In this document: positions 37,768-51,245 of the stretch, piece by piece
How positions within the stretch are numbered: the first letter of the stretch is position 1
How the letters are laid out: every line of letters begins with the position of its first letter
Assembly (NCBI RefSeq): GCF_030053415.1
Contig: NZ_JASGBJ010000002.1
Span: 1,178,001 to 1,242,000, forward strand
Source of the DNA: Marinobacter sp. CHS3-4
Lineage (GTDB): Bacteria > Pseudomonadota > Gammaproteobacteria > Pseudomonadales > Oleiphilaceae
Length of the DNA stretch: 64,000 nucleotides
Reading direction: 5' to 3'
The notes under the pieces: model-generated
The model's input: the letters and a program-made list of their open reading frames with translations, nothing else
Databases searched by the model: none
What the model was told of the DNA's origin: nothing
Program-made: the position numbers and the translations under genes

Positions 37768-38214
37768 ATGAAGAAAAAGAGCGATCTTGAATTAACACCG
37801 GATAGCTTCAGTCCCGCCAGCACGCTGCGGGAACTGATGGCCAAAGCTGACCAGCATTCACTGGCAGAACAACAGGTTATCGAGGCATTACCGCCCAATC
37901 TTGCCAAAGGTAGCCGTTTCGTGAGCTGCAAGGAAGGAGAGCTTGTGATCGCGGCAGAAAGCGCCGCAAAAGCCAGCCAGATTCGTTTCCGACAGCACGA
38001 AATCATGGCAGCCATAAGAGAAAACGAACTGTTCCGGTTTGTCTGGAAACTGAAGGTAAAGGTGGTACCGCCCCGCTATCAGGACAAACCCACAGCAAAA
38101 ATCACCCCGCTCAGTAACGAAAATGCCCGGCTCCTCAAAGAGGAAGCCGGGCACACGAAGGATCAACAATTACGCGAGGTTCTCGAAAAACTCGCAAGCC
38201 ACGTCAGGGACTGA
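37768..38214 (+). CDS. dciA: DciA-type (DUF721) replicative helicase loader-like protein
   Basis: A 148-residue soluble protein of the DUF721 family. DciA proteins help place DnaB helicase on DNA in bacteria without DnaC or DnaI. The N-terminal 25 residues are basic and disordered; the conserved domain spans about 20-110, with LPPNLAKGSRFVSCKEGELVIAAES and the SQIRFRQHEIMAAIRE helix. The start at 37768 (MKKKSDLEL) is chosen over the longer frame from 37720 because it starts the conserved region. It converges on lpxC (11 bases apart), and a hairpin inside its 3' end may stop lpxC transcripts. Confidence 0.85.
   Translation: MKKKSDLELTPDSFSPASTLRELMAKADQHSLAEQQVIEALPPNLAKGSRFVSCKEGELVIAAESAAKASQIRFRQHEIMAAIRENELFRFVWKLKVKVVPPRYQDKPTAKITPLSNENARLLKEEAGHTKDQQLREVLEKLASHVRD
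38118..38152 (-). terminator. Candidate lpxC terminator inside the dciA coding end
   Basis: GCCCGGCT-CCTC pairs with GAGG-A-AGCCGGGC (38125-38136 with 38140-38152, one bulged base), loop AAA. On the minus strand it is followed by ATTTTC, as expected for a terminator about 75-100 bases after the lpxC stop. It overlaps dciA codons. Confidence 0.6.
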
Positions 38215-38225
38215 AGTTTCCCGCT

Positions 38226-39140
38226 TCAGCCCGCCGCCAGCACAGGTTTCATATAGGAAATGGGAGCAGTGGCCTCGTCATCGAAGGTAACCACTTCCCA
38301 GGAATCCTCTTCCGCCCGCAGCTTACGCAGCAGCTTGTTGTTCAGGTCGTGACCGGATTTGATGCCGCGGAACTCGCCAATCAGGCTGTTGCCAAGCTGG
38401 TAAAGATCGCCAATGGCGTCCAGAACCTTGTGCTTAACAAACTCGTCGTCGTAGCGAAGACCGTCCTCGTTAAGGATCTTGTAGTCGTCAACGACAATGG
38501 CGTTATCCACACTGCCCCCCAGGGCCAGATTCATCGCCCGCAACTGCTCGATGTCTTTCATGAAGCCGAACGTGCGAGCACGGCTGACTTCTTTCACAAA
38601 CGATGTGCTTGAGAAATCAACCGTCGCCGTCTGAGCACGACCCTTGAACACCGGGTGATCAAAGTCGATGCCAAAACTCACCTTGAAGCCTTCAAAAGGC
38701 AGCAGGGTGGCTTTCTTGCCATCTTCTTCGATCGTTACTTCACGCTTGATGCGGATGAATTTCTTGGCTGCTTCCTGCTCGGCAATGCCCGCCGACTGAA
38801 GCAGGAACACAAACGGACCTGCAGACCCATCCATGATGGGCACTTCTGCGGCGCTGAGTTCCACGTAGCAGTTATCAATCCCGAGACCAGCCATGGCTGA
38901 CAACAAATGCTCGACTGTCGCCACCCGGACACCATCCTTCAACAGTGTCGTCGAGAGCATGGTCTCACCCACGTTTTCGGCACGTGCCTGGATCTCGACC
39001 ACCGGATCAAGGTCAGTACGGCGGAAAACAATTCCGGTCTCTACCGGAGCAGGTTTCAACGTCAGGTATACTTTTTCACCTGAGTGAAGACCCACACCGG
39101 TGGCCCGGATGGTGTTTTTAAGTGTCCGTTGTCTGATCAT
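38226..39140 (-). CDS. lpxC: UDP-3-O-acyl-N-acetylglucosamine deacetylase
   Basis: Zinc enzyme for the first committed step of lipid A synthesis. The 304-residue length is standard. Zinc ligands are visible in [15 protein letters not shown] (His near 78) and in the pair [10 protein letters not shown] (His near 237, Asp near 241); the catalytic His is in [17 protein letters not shown]'s upstream region [11 protein letters not shown]. It ends the dcw cluster as in other gammaproteobacteria, and has its own leader (39141-39334) rich in A and T that should hold a promoter. Confidence 0.97.
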   Translation of the reverse strand: MIRQRTLKNTIRATGVGLHSGEKVYLTLKPAPVETGIVFRRTDLDPVVEIQARAENVGETMLSTTLLKDGVRVATVEHLLSAMAGLGIDNCYVELSAAEVPIMDGSAGPFVFLLQSAGIAEQEAAKKFIRIKREVTIEEDGKKATLLPFEGFKVSFGIDFDHPVFKGRAQTATVDFSSTSFVKEVSRARTFGFMKDIEQLRAMNLALGGSVDNAIVVDDYKILNEDGLRYDDEFVKHKVLDAIGDLYQLGNSLIGEFRGIKSGHDLNNKLLRKLRAEEDSWEVVTFDDEATAPISYMKPVLAAG

Positions 39141-39334
39141 TGGTACATATTTCCGTCACAAATAAGCGATATAAACTGGGCAAAGATATGCCCCGAGAAT
39201 ATCAGAAAGCCAGACTGAATACCATTTAACCAATTTTTAGAAAAGTCTTGGCCACGGCATTCGCCAACTGAAATTAGGTTACATTCGTTATTTAGTCGGA
39301 CAACCATGCCTGACTAAACGATTGCAAGACTCTA

Positions 39335-40492
39335 TCAGTCGGCCTGACGACGGAGGAATGCGGGAATATCGAGATAGTCCACACCTTGTTCCTCACTTTC
39401 CTTACTCTGGTCAATCGCTACGTTACCGTGTGAAACGGCGCGACGACGCAGTACTGCCGGGCGATCCAGCTGGTTGTAATCCGTGGTGCCATCCAGCGTC
39501 CGGGTGTTATCCACCACCTTGGTTGGCTTCTCACGATCACCACCCAGTCCAGTGGCAACAACGGTTACTTTCAGCTCATCCGTCATTTCCGGATCAATCA
39601 CCGTACCGACCACAACAGTTGCAGAGTCGGAGGCGAACTCACGCACAATGTCGCCAACCTCGGAGAACTCGCCCAGGTTGAGGTCCATACCCGCAGTAAT
39701 GTTGACCAGGATGCCCTTGGCGCCCTGCAGGTTGATGTCTTCCAACAGTGGGCTGCGCACGGCGGCTTCGGCGGCTTCCCGCGCACGGTTCTCGCCAGTG
39801 GCGCGAGCGGTGCCCATCATTGCATTGCCCATTTCCGACATTACGGTTTTCACGTCGGCGAAGTCGACGTTGATCATGCCGTTCCGGGTGATCAGATCCG
39901 CGATACCCTGAACCGCACCCAGCAGAACGTCGTTGGCTGAGCCGAACGCATCCAGCAGGCTGGTCTTCTTGCCCATGACCGCCAACAGTTTTTCGTTCGG
40001 AATAGTGATCAGCGAGTCGACAGTTTCTTCAAGCTCCTTGAGGCCTTCTTCGGCCACGCTCATGCGCTTGCCGCCTTCGAACATAAACGGTTTGGTAACG
40101 ACGGCGACCGTCAGGATGCCCATTTCGCGAGCCACTTCTGCAACAACCGGCGCGGCCCCTGTGCCTGTGCCACCGCCCATGCCGGCGGTAATAAAGACCA
40201 TATCCGCGCCCTTGAGGGATTCGGCAATACGGTCGCGATCTTCCAGTGCCGACTGACGACCGACTTCCGGATTGGCACCAGCGCCCAGCCCCTTGGTGAT
40301 ATTGCCACCCAGCTGGATGATCTGGCGCGCGTCCAGGTCCGTCAGGGCCTGTGCGTCTGTGTTGGCGCAGATAAAGTCCACACCTTCAATGTCACTGTTG
40401 AGCATGTGACGAACGGCATTGCCGCCACCACCGCCAACGCCAACTACTTTGATGACAGCGTTTTGCTGCACATTATCGACGAGTTCAAACAT
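39335..40492 (-). CDS. ftsZ: Cell division GTPase FtsZ
   Basis: Tubulin homologue that forms the Z ring. The 385-residue protein has the tubulin signature GGGTGTGAAPV (about 103-113), the synergy-loop NVDFADVKTVMS and a C-terminal conserved peptide DYLDIPAFLRRQAD that binds FtsA and ZipA. The start follows AAGGAGT at eight bases. It is separated from ftsA by 130 bases, whose A/T-rich minus-strand sequence is a likely place for an additional ftsZ promoter. Confidence 0.98.
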   Translation of the reverse strand: MFELVDNVQQNAVIKVVGVGGGGGNAVRHMLNSDIEGVDFICANTDAQALTDLDARQIIQLGGNITKGLGAGANPEVGRQSALEDRDRIAESLKGADMVFITAGMGGGTGTGAAPVVAEVAREMGILTVAVVTKPFMFEGGKRMSVAEEGLKELEETVDSLITIPNEKLLAVMGKKTSLLDAFGSANDVLLGAVQGIADLITRNGMINVDFADVKTVMSEMGNAMMGTARATGENRAREAAEAAVRSPLLEDINLQGAKGILVNITAGMDLNLGEFSEVGDIVREFASDSATVVVGTVIDPEMTDELKVTVVATGLGGDREKPTKVVDNTRTLDGTTDYNQLDRPAVLRRRAVSHGNVAIDQSKESEEQGVDYLDIPAFLRRQAD

Positions 40493-40622
40493 TCCCCTAC
40501 TCCTTCGTGCTGTGTTCGGCTTTCTTGTGAAACCGATTTTTTCGAGATTTTATGGTTCGAGAACTTTTCACATACCCGTCGCAGACAAGCTGCTACCGAT
40601 ACGCCTTACCCTGGACTGCCGG

Positions 40623-41858
40623 TCAGAACTGACCGGTAAACCAGGCCTTCATACGCTCAATCAGTGAGGGAGCATCCTCACCTTTGAGCGCAGGCGCCCT
40701 GCCAAGATCCATTTGGCGGAAGCCATGAATCAGCAACCCGACGCCTGTGGCGTAGATCGGGTTGTTGACCACTTCCGTCATGCCGGAAACCGCCTGCGGA
40801 CAGGCCAGCCTCACCGGCATGTGGAAGATTTCCTCGGCCAGCTCCACCACCCCTTCCATGGTGGAGGAGCCGCCGGTAATGACGATGCCCGCCGGGATCA
40901 GATCCTCAAACCCCGAGCGACGCAATTCCGACTGCACCAGAGTGAACAGCTCCTCGTAACGCGGCTCCACCACCTCGGCCAGGGCCTGGCGGGACAAATC
41001 CCGCGGCGCCCGGTCGCCCACGCTGGGCACCTTGATGGTTTCTTCCGCGCCGGCGAGCTGAGTCAGGGCGCAGGCATACTTGATCTTGATCTCTTCAGCG
41101 TTCTGCGTGGGTGTCCGCAGTGCCATGGCGATGTCGTTGGTCACCTGATCGCCGGCAATCGGTATCACCGCGGTGTGACGAATAGCACCGCCGGTAAACA
41201 CCGCAATGTCAGTAGTGCCACCACCGATATCCACCACGCAGACACCAAGCTCTTTCTCGTCTTCCGTGAGAATGGCGTGACTGGAAGCCAGCTGTTCCAG
41301 AATGATGTCATCTACTTCCAGGCCACATCGCTTCACGCATTTTTCAATGTTCTGTGCCGCATTCACCGCGCAGGTCACCAGATGCACCTTGGCTTCCAGG
41401 CGCACCCCGGACATGCCCATTGGCTCCTTGATGCCCTCCTGGCTGTCGATCACAAACTCTTGCGGCAGAATATGAAGAATCTTCTGATCCGCCGGGATAG
41501 CAACGGCCTGCGCCGCATCGATCACCCGGTCGATGTCCGCCTGGGTGACTTCACGATCGCGAATGGCCACGATCCCGTGGGAGTTCAAGCTCTTGATGTG
41601 GCTGCCGGCTATGCCCGCGTACACTGAGTGAATGCGGCAACCGGCCATCAGCTCGGCTTCTTCCACCGCCCGCTGAATGGCCTGAACCGTGGTCTCGATA
41701 TTGACGACCACACCACGCTTTAGCCCACGGGACGGGTGCGATCCGATGCCCACCACCTCGATGGTCCCATCCATTTTTCGTTTGCCGACAATCGCAACCA
41801 CTTTCGAAGTTCCGATATCGAGGCCGACAATCATGTTTTCCGTTTCAACCGATGACAT
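40623..41858 (-). CDS. ftsA: Cell division actin-like protein FtsA
   Basis: Tethers FtsZ to the membrane and signals to the division synthases. The 411-residue protein starts MSSVETENMIVGLDIGTSKVVAIVG, with the phosphate-1 loop of the actin fold, and has the phosphate-2 region VCVVDIGGGTTDIAVF and adenosine-site VITGGSSTMEGV. The C-terminal amphipathic membrane-targeting helix LIERMKAWF is present. ATG at 41858 is chosen over the TTG at 41870. It is 36 bases from ftsQ. Confidence 0.97.
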   Translation of the reverse strand: MSSVETENMIVGLDIGTSKVVAIVGKRKMDGTIEVVGIGSHPSRGLKRGVVVNIETTVQAIQRAVEEAELMAGCRIHSVYAGIAGSHIKSLNSHGIVAIRDREVTQADIDRVIDAAQAVAIPADQKILHILPQEFVIDSQEGIKEPMGMSGVRLEAKVHLVTCAVNAAQNIEKCVKRCGLEVDDIILEQLASSHAILTEDEKELGVCVVDIGGGTTDIAVFTGGAIRHTAVIPIAGDQVTNDIAMALRTPTQNAEEIKIKYACALTQLAGAEETIKVPSVGDRAPRDLSRQALAEVVEPRYEELFTLVQSELRRSGFEDLIPAGIVITGGSSTMEGVVELAEEIFHMPVRLACPQAVSGMTEVVNNPIYATGVGLLIHGFRQMDLGRAPALKGEDAPSLIERMKAWFTGQF

Positions 41859-41894
41859 GCGTACCACCAAACCGTAGGTCTGAATTATTCGTTG

Positions 41895-45146
<3,252 letters not shown>

Positions 45147-45154
<8 letters not shown>

Positions 45155-46232
45155 GGGCAGCCTCCAGGCAATAGTTCACAACTCTCTCCGTGGCGTCCGG
45201 ACGGGCCAGCGATTTCGCCGCTGTCGCCATCCCGAGGATTCGTTTACGGTTCTGCGCCAGGTCAGACAACGTCTGGGCTAACGCTTCCGCTGTAAATTTG
45301 GGTTGAGGCACCAGAATGGCAGCCCCGGCTTTGACCATCTGCTGGGCGTTTTCAGTCTGGTGATCATCAACGGCATGGGGGAACGGCACCAGTACAGCGC
45401 CGACACCGGCAACGCAAAGTTCAGACACCGTCAAAGCCCCTGCTCTGCATAACACCAGATCTGCCCATTCATAGGCTTCCGCCATATCTTTGATAAACGG
45501 CTGAACACTGGCCTCGATGCCCGCTTCACGGTATGCGAGCTGGGCATCTTCAATGTTCTTTTCGCCACACTGATGGCGAACGATTGGCCGCTGTTCTTCG
45601 GGAATCAGTGCCAGCGCCTTTGGCAACGTCTGATTAAAGACCTGCGCTCCCAGACTTCCACCAACGACCAGCAAACGAAGCGCTCCGGACCGACCCGCCA
45701 GACGCTTTTCCGGATCCGGCAGCTCTGCCAGGTCCTGGCGTATCGGATTACCCGTGCAACGGGTAATGACATTCGGCCCAAAGCTCCCGGGGAATGCTTC
45801 CAGTACCGTCTCGGCAAACCTCACCAGTATCCGGTTTGTCATTCCGGCAATGGCATTCTGTTCGTGAATCACCAGAGGCGTTTTGGTCAGCCAGGCCGCA
45901 ACACCACCGGGGCCCGTCACAAAGCCACCCATGCCCACCACACATTGGGGCTGGATCCGACGCAGCTCCGTGAACGCCTGCCCCAGGGCACGCATCAACC
46001 GGAACGGCGCCAACACAAGCGCCAACGCGCCCTTACCCCGCAGGCCCGACACCTGTATCAGCGACAGCGGAATATCAGTGTCCGAGATCAACCGTTCTTC
46101 CATACCACCAGCAGACCCCAGCCAGAACACTTCGTGGCCCCTGCTCTGCAACAACCGTGCTGTCGCAAGCGCCGGGAACACATGGCCGCCAGTGCCACCT
46201 GCCATCATCAGAAACCTGCGGGAATCAGCCAT
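45147..46232 (-). CDS. murG: UDP-GlcNAc:undecaprenyl-PP-MurNAc-pentapeptide transferase MurG
   Basis: Converts lipid I to lipid II on the inner face of the inner membrane. The 361-residue GT-B protein begins with the glycine-rich [17 protein letters not shown] loop and has [16 protein letters not shown] and the UDP-GlcNAc-site [38 protein letters not shown] at 46232 follows GGGGAGGTG and overlaps the ftsW stop by eight bases; the longer frame to 46328 lies inside ftsW and is rejected. Confidence 0.97.
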
Positions 46233-47427
46233 ACGAGGCACCTCCCCGTGATTTCTTGGACGGCTTTTCCTTGTCGTCCGTGGCTTCGCGATCCGCACGC
46301 TCGAGTTCCACACGGGCAAGAACACCAATGCAAACCGCGGTGATCATCAAACTGGAACCCCCGTAGCTAATCAGCGGAAGCGTAAGACCCTTGGTGGGCA
46401 ACAATCCCGTACTCACTGACATGTTGATACAGGCCTGCAGCCCGATCAGCAGAGTGATGCCGTAAGAGAAGCAAGCAGCGAACGGCATACCGTCTTTCTC
46501 AGCCCGACGGGCAATCACGAAACCGGATAGGACCAGCGCGGTGAACAGCCCCAGAACCATCAGGGAACCGAACAGACCGAACTCCTCGGCAATGATGGCG
46601 AAGATAAAATCCGTATGGGCCTCTGGAAGATAGAACAGCTTCTGCACCGAATTACCCAGACCAGTGCCCGCCCAATCACCACGACCAAAAGCAATCAGGG
46701 ACTGGGTCAGCTGATAGCCCGAATCAAACTGGTCCTTCCAGGGGTCCAGATAGCTGACAACCCGTTTGAGGCGATAGGGCTGGGTCACGATCAATGCAGA
46801 GCCCAGAACAACCAGAACGCCAATCAGAGGCATAAAACGGCTCAAACGCACGCCGCTCAGAAAAATCATCCCGGCCGCCGCAGCCACCAGAACCACCGTG
46901 GCTCCGAAATCTGGCTCGATGACCAGCAGCACAGAGGCAACGCCCAATACCGCGATGGGCTTCAGGAATCCAGCCCAGGTATTCAGCAGCTCGTCACGGC
47001 GACGAACCACATAGCCCGCCAGATAGGCAATCAGGCAAAGCTTGGCAATCTCCGATACCTGGACATTGAACAAACCAAAAGGAATCCATCGGGTGGAACC
47101 GTTCACCGTGCGTCCCAGCGGCGTCAGCACCAGCAACAGGGAAAGCAGGCCGATGCCCAACAGCAGCCAGCCGCTGCGCTCCCACCAGGAAATGGGCACG
47201 TTCACCGCGATCAGCGCAAAGACACACCCAATACCGGCGAAAATGAGCTGTCGAATCACGTAGTGGTAGCCGTTGCCCATGGTTTCAGCCGCCATATCCA
47301 TGGAGGCTGAAGAGATCATCACGATGCCCATAACCAGTAGTGCAGCGGCACTGATAATCAGTACCGGCAGCGGGCTCAGGTCGCCTAACAAACGGTTGCG
47401 GTGGTTAAGGGCGATATCAGCCTGCAT
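46225..47427 (-). CDS. ftsW: Septal peptidoglycan glycosyltransferase FtsW
   Basis: SEDS polymerase that works with FtsI at the septum. The 400-residue protein has about ten membrane helices and the SEDS motifs FYLPEAHTDFIFAIIAEEFGLFG and KGLTLPLISYGGSS. Its cytoplasmic C-terminus is strongly charged (ERADREATDDKEKPSKKS). The start is one base from the murD stop, and the stop overlaps murG, so expression is coupled. Confidence 0.97.
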   Translation of the reverse strand: MQADIALNHRNRLLGDLSPLPVLIISAAALLVMGIVMISSASMDMAAETMGNGYHYVIRQLIFAGIGCVFALIAVNVPISWWERSGWLLLGIGLLSLLLVLTPLGRTVNGSTRWIPFGLFNVQVSEIAKLCLIAYLAGYVVRRRDELLNTWAGFLKPIAVLGVASVLLVIEPDFGATVVLVAAAAGMIFLSGVRLSRFMPLIGVLVVLGSALIVTQPYRLKRVVSYLDPWKDQFDSGYQLTQSLIAFGRGDWAGTGLGNSVQKLFYLPEAHTDFIFAIIAEEFGLFGSLMVLGLFTALVLSGFVIARRAEKDGMPFAACFSYGITLLIGLQACINMSVSTGLLPTKGLTLPLISYGGSSLMITAVCIGVLARVELERADREATDDKEKPSKKSRGGASYG

Positions 47428-48767
47428 CAGAGCCCCTCCACCAGTTGTCGAAACTGATTACCGCGATCCATGTAGTCGCGGAACATATCGAAACTTGCAC
47501 AGGCCGGTGACAGCAACACCCGATCCCCAGCCTTTGCGATATCGGCAGCTCGGCTAACTGCGGCCGCCAGCGAATCTTCGCGGTGGATCGCGATGGAATC
47601 TCCCAATGCTTCAGCCATCCGCCCGGCATCAACCCCAAACAGAACAGCGGCGCGGCAACACGTGCGAACCGGCTCCACCAGAGGCGAGAAATCCGCGCCT
47701 TTACCGTCACCACCCGCCAACAACACAATTTTGCCGTTGTCAGGCGCCAGGCTCTGGATGGCCGCCGCCGTGGCGCCGACATTGGTGCCCTTCGAATCGT
47801 TGATGTAGTCAACGCCTGCCACCTGTCGCACCCACTCGCAGCGATGAGGCAGGCCTTTGAATTCCCGGGCGGTCTGCAGCATTACCTCCATGGGAAAACC
47901 TGCCGCATGGCCGAGCGCCAGAGCCGCCATCACGTTGCTGATGTTGTGGCTGCCCATCAGACCCAGCTCGCTGGCCAGAATCAGGTTGTCAAAACCGAAG
48001 GTGATCCAGGTGCCGTGCTCGTCGTCGCGAGTGCTGAAGGTTTCCGGGTTCACCCGATAAAATCCGAAACACAGGAACCTGAGATTGTCGCGCGCCATGG
48101 GGGTGCTCAGGGCGTCATCGAGATTCACGATGGCATTCTTGCAGCCGTTGAAAATGCGCTGCTTGGCCTGGAAGTAGTCCATCTTGGAGTCGTACCGGTC
48201 CATGTGGTCGTCCGATACGTTCAGCACGGTTGCCGCCAGCGCGTTAAGTTCATGGGTGGTTTCCAGCTGAAAACTGGAGACTTCCAGAACGTAGAGGTCC
48301 GCGCCTTTGCCCAGCAATTCAAGAGCCGGAGTGCCAATATTTCCACCAACGGCCACCTTGCGACCAGCGGCCTTTGCCATCTCGCCGACCAGCGAGGTCA
48401 CCGTGGTTTTACCGTTGGAACCAGTGATGGCAATGATCGGCGCATCTGCCGCTTCAGCAAACAAGTCGATGTCGCCGCGAATTGTCGCACCTTGATGTGC
48501 GGCGTGACGGATCGCTGGCTCGGCGATGCTGATGCCGGGGCTTACAACGAGTTCGTTGAACCCGGCAAAGGTGTCAGCATCAAATTCACCGAGATAGATC
48601 GGCATGTCCGGGAACTGGTCGCGCAGCTCCTGCAGACCCGGCGGCTGGGCTCTGCTATCCGCCACGGCCAGATCGCGATCTTTTCCAGACAGATAGCGAA
48701 CGCAGGAGAGCCCGGTAGCACCGAGTCCCACAACCAGCGTTCGACGATCTGAAGCGATCACACTCAT
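47427..48767 (-). CDS. murD: UDP-N-acetylmuramoylalanine-D-glutamate ligase
   Basis: Adds D-Glu to UDP-MurNAc-L-Ala. The 446-residue protein begins with a Rossmann-type LVVGLGATGLSCVRYL and contains the ATP loop [18 protein letters not shown] (about 115-132), the VLNVSDDHMDRYDSKMDYFQAKQRIF region with the metal-site His, and the C-terminal LLSPACASFDMFRDYMDRGNQF. It sits between mraY (16 bases) and ftsW (one-base overlap). Confidence 0.98.
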   Translation of the reverse strand: MSVIASDRRTLVVGLGATGLSCVRYLSGKDRDLAVADSRAQPPGLQELRDQFPDMPIYLGEFDADTFAGFNELVVSPGISIAEPAIRHAAHQGATIRGDIDLFAEAADAPIIAITGSNGKTTVTSLVGEMAKAAGRKVAVGGNIGTPALELLGKGADLYVLEVSSFQLETTHELNALAATVLNVSDDHMDRYDSKMDYFQAKQRIFNGCKNAIVNLDDALSTPMARDNLRFLCFGFYRVNPETFSTRDDEHGTWITFGFDNLILASELGLMGSHNISNVMAALALGHAAGFPMEVMLQTAREFKGLPHRCEWVRQVAGVDYINDSKGTNVGATAAAIQSLAPDNGKIVLLAGGDGKGADFSPLVEPVRTCCRAAVLFGVDAGRMAEALGDSIAIHREDSLAAAVSRAADIAKAGDRVLLSPACASFDMFRDYMDRGNQFRQLVEGL

Positions 48768-48783
48768 GGCGATAGCGTTCCCT

Positions 48784-49869
48784 TTATCTCAACTTGAGGC
48801 TGGCCAATCCAACCAGGACGAGCACAACGGTGACCACCCAGAATCTCACGATGACTCGTGGCTCTGGCCAGCCTTTCAATTCAAAATGATGATGCAGCGG
48901 CGCCATCCGGAAGATGCGGCGGCCGGTCAGGCGGAAAGAAGCCACCTGAAGAATCACCGATATCGTTTCCATGACGAACACGCCGCCCATGATGAACAGC
49001 ACGATTTCCTGCCGCACGATCACGGCAACCACGCCAAGCGCAGCGCCCAGTGCAAGGGCGCCGACGTCACCCATAAAGACCTGGGCGGGATAGGTGTTAA
49101 ACCATAAGAATCCGAGACCGGCACCAACGAGCGAGCCGCAGAACACAATCAGTTCACCCGTGCCCGGCAAATGTGGAATCAGCAGATAATCAGCAAATTG
49201 TGCGTGGCCGGAGACATAGGCGAAGATGCCAAGGGCCGCTGCCACCATCACCGTTGGCATGATCGCCAACCCGTCCAGGCCATCCGTCAGGTTGACCGCA
49301 TTGCTGCTACCCACGATCACGAAATAACTCAGCAACACGAAAATCACCGGGCCGAGCGTAATGGATACGTTTTTGAAAAAGGGCACATACAACGACGTTT
49401 CCTGCGGCAGCACCGAACTCCAGTACAGCGCGATCGCAGCCGTTGCACCGATCACTGACTGCCAGAAGTATTTCCAGCGCCCTGGCAAGCCTCGCGGGTT
49501 ACGCTCAACCACCTTGCGGTAATCGTCGACCCAACCAACGGCACCAAACAGCAAGGTAACCAGAATGGTGACCCACACATAGCGATTGCCCAGATCAGCC
49601 CATAACAGGGTGCTGATGCCAACCGCCACAAGAATCAGGGCGCCGCCCATGGTGGGCGTGCCTGCTTTGCTCAAATGAGTCTGCGGTCCATCGTCACGAA
49701 CAGCCTGACCAATTTGGTACTGGCTCAGTTTGCGAATCATGAACGGCCCGATAATCAACGAAATTAATAGAGCCGTCAGCACGCCGAAAATGCCCCGAAG
49801 TGTCAGATACTGAAACACAGTCAGGGCCGAGAAGTATTGTGATAGAGCCTCTGTCAGCCAGAGCAGCAT
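48784..49869 (-). CDS. mraY: Phospho-MurNAc-pentapeptide translocase MraY
   Basis: Inner-membrane enzyme that joins phospho-MurNAc-pentapeptide to undecaprenyl phosphate, giving lipid I. The 361-residue protein has about ten helices and the family motifs [13 protein letters not shown] (about 69-81), [16 protein letters not shown] (with catalytic Asp) and the C-terminal [20 protein letters not shown] triple-His segment. Its start overlaps the end of murF by 16 bases. Confidence 0.98.
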   Translation of the reverse strand: MLLWLTEALSQYFSALTVFQYLTLRGIFGVLTALLISLIIGPFMIRKLSQYQIGQAVRDDGPQTHLSKAGTPTMGGALILVAVGISTLLWADLGNRYVWVTILVTLLFGAVGWVDDYRKVVERNPRGLPGRWKYFWQSVIGATAAIALYWSSVLPQETSLYVPFFKNVSITLGPVIFVLLSYFVIVGSSNAVNLTDGLDGLAIMPTVMVAAALGIFAYVSGHAQFADYLLIPHLPGTGELIVFCGSLVGAGLGFLWFNTYPAQVFMGDVGALALGAALGVVAVIVRQEIVLFIMGGVFVMETISVILQVASFRLTGRRIFRMAPLHHHFELKGWPEPRVIVRFWVVTVVLVLVGLASLKLR

Positions 49870-51245
49870 GCGTCACCCACCTTTTGTTTTATTCCCTCCA
49901 CCACGCGATCCATGGCGGAACTGCGAGAACCTTTTACCAGAACCGTCTGCGAATCAGCACTGCTCTCAAACAGACGACGCACGGCTTCATCGTGGGTTGC
50001 ACAGGCATCCGCCCCGGCGCCAAACCCATCCACATATCCCTCGCTTCCAGCACCGACCGCCAACAACCGGTCAACGCCCTGATCTTTCGCGTAAACACCA
50101 ATATCACGGTGCATGTCATAAGCACCGCTACCCAACTCGGCCATCGCGCCCAGCACGGCAATCCTATGCCCAGGCCTAGATGCCAGGACCTTGAGCGCTG
50201 ACCTAATAGAGGAGGGGTTGGCGTTGTAGCTGTCGTCGATCACCGTCCAGCGAGATGAAAGATTCAATGTCTGTAAACGACCTGTTACTGCCTGAAGACC
50301 AGCGAGTCCCTGCTGGATCGCTTGATCTGTCGCGCCGACCGCCTGGGACGCCGCTATGGCGAGCAACGCATTGGTTATGTTGTGCTCACCCTGAAGGGAT
50401 AACCGGATATCGCAATGCCATCCTGCCGGACCGTGGGCCGTAAAGCGCTGCTCGGGGCCATCAATCTGTACATCCGAAGGCCGGTAATGAGCGTCACGGT
50501 TACCACGTCCGCTCACAGTAACCACACGTCGATTTCCTGCGCGCTTTTGCCATTGCTCAAATGCAGGATCGTCGTAGTTCAGAATTGCGATCCCGTTGTC
50601 TGCCAGGCCATCGATGATTTCACCTTTACCCTGAACAATATTCTCGTAACTGCCAAAACCCTCCAGATGGGCTTGTCCGGCGTTGGTGAGGATCGCCACG
50701 TCCGGGCGCACAATGCCTACGGTGTGGGCAATCTCACCCAGACCGCTTGCACCCAGCTCAATAGCCGCATATTTATGCTCTGGCGTCAGCCGGAACAGTG
50801 TCAGTGGCACGCCAATGTGGTTATTCAGGTTCCCAGACGTGGCCAACGTACTGCCCATTCGGGACAAAATAGCGGCGACCATTTCGCGAACCGTGGTTTT
50901 GCCATTGCTTCCAGTCACCGCAACAAACCGCGCCTTACTCAGATCGCGATTACCGGCAGCCAGCGCCGCCAGGGCATTCACGGTGTCCTCAACGACCAGT
51001 TGAGGCAACTGCTCAGACTCATCAGCCTGGTCTACTACAGCAGCAACGGCACCGGATTCACGCGCAGCACCAATAAACCGGTGGCCATCAAAGTTATCGC
51101 CCCTCAGTGCAACGAAGAGGTCACCGGCGCCGATATTGCGGGTATCGGTAGACACATTTTCAAACCGCACGTCGTCCTGCCAGGCGCCAGACGGCTGCCC
51201 GCTGACCCAGCTCAAGGCTTGCTTTAGATCAAAGGTCGACATCAT
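49854..51245 (-). CDS. murF: UDP-MurNAc-tripeptide-D-alanyl-D-alanine ligase
   Basis: Adds D-Ala-D-Ala from Ddl to the UDP-MurNAc tripeptide. The 463-residue protein has the ATP loop [18 protein letters not shown] (about 107-124), [19 protein letters not shown] and the C-terminal domain [20 protein letters not shown]. It begins with two ATG codons (51245 and 51242) that overlap the murE stop, and its 3' end runs 16 bases into mraY. Confidence 0.97.
   Translation of the reverse strand: MMSTFDLKQALSWVSGQPSGAWQDDVRFENVSTDTRNIGAGDLFVALRGDNFDGHRFIGAARESGAVAAVVDQADESEQLPQLVVEDTVNALAALAAGNRDLSKARFVAVTGSNGKTTVREMVAAILSRMGSTLATSGNLNNHIGVPLTLFRLTPEHKYAAIELGASGLGEIAHTVGIVRPDVAILTNAGQAHLEGFGSYENIVQGKGEIIDGLADNGIAILNYDDPAFEQWQKRAGNRRVVTVSGRGNRDAHYRPSDVQIDGPEQRFTAHGPAGWHCDIRLSLQGEHNITNALLAIAASQAVGATDQAIQQGLAGLQAVTGRLQTLNLSSRWTVIDDSYNANPSSIRSALKVLASRPGHRIAVLGAMAELGSGAYDMHRDIGVYAKDQGVDRLLAVGAGSEGYVDGFGAGADACATHDEAVRRLFESSADSQTVLVKGSRSSAMDRVVEGIKQKVGDACCSG

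Noticed and set aside
46233..46328. N-terminal extension of MurG
   Set aside because: The extension lies inside ftsW, has no ribosome site and no family match; [10 protein letters not shown] at 46232 follows a GGGGAGG site.
47583..48752. A 389-codon plus-strand frame opposite murD
   Set aside because: Antisense to a clear murD; no ribosome site or family motif.
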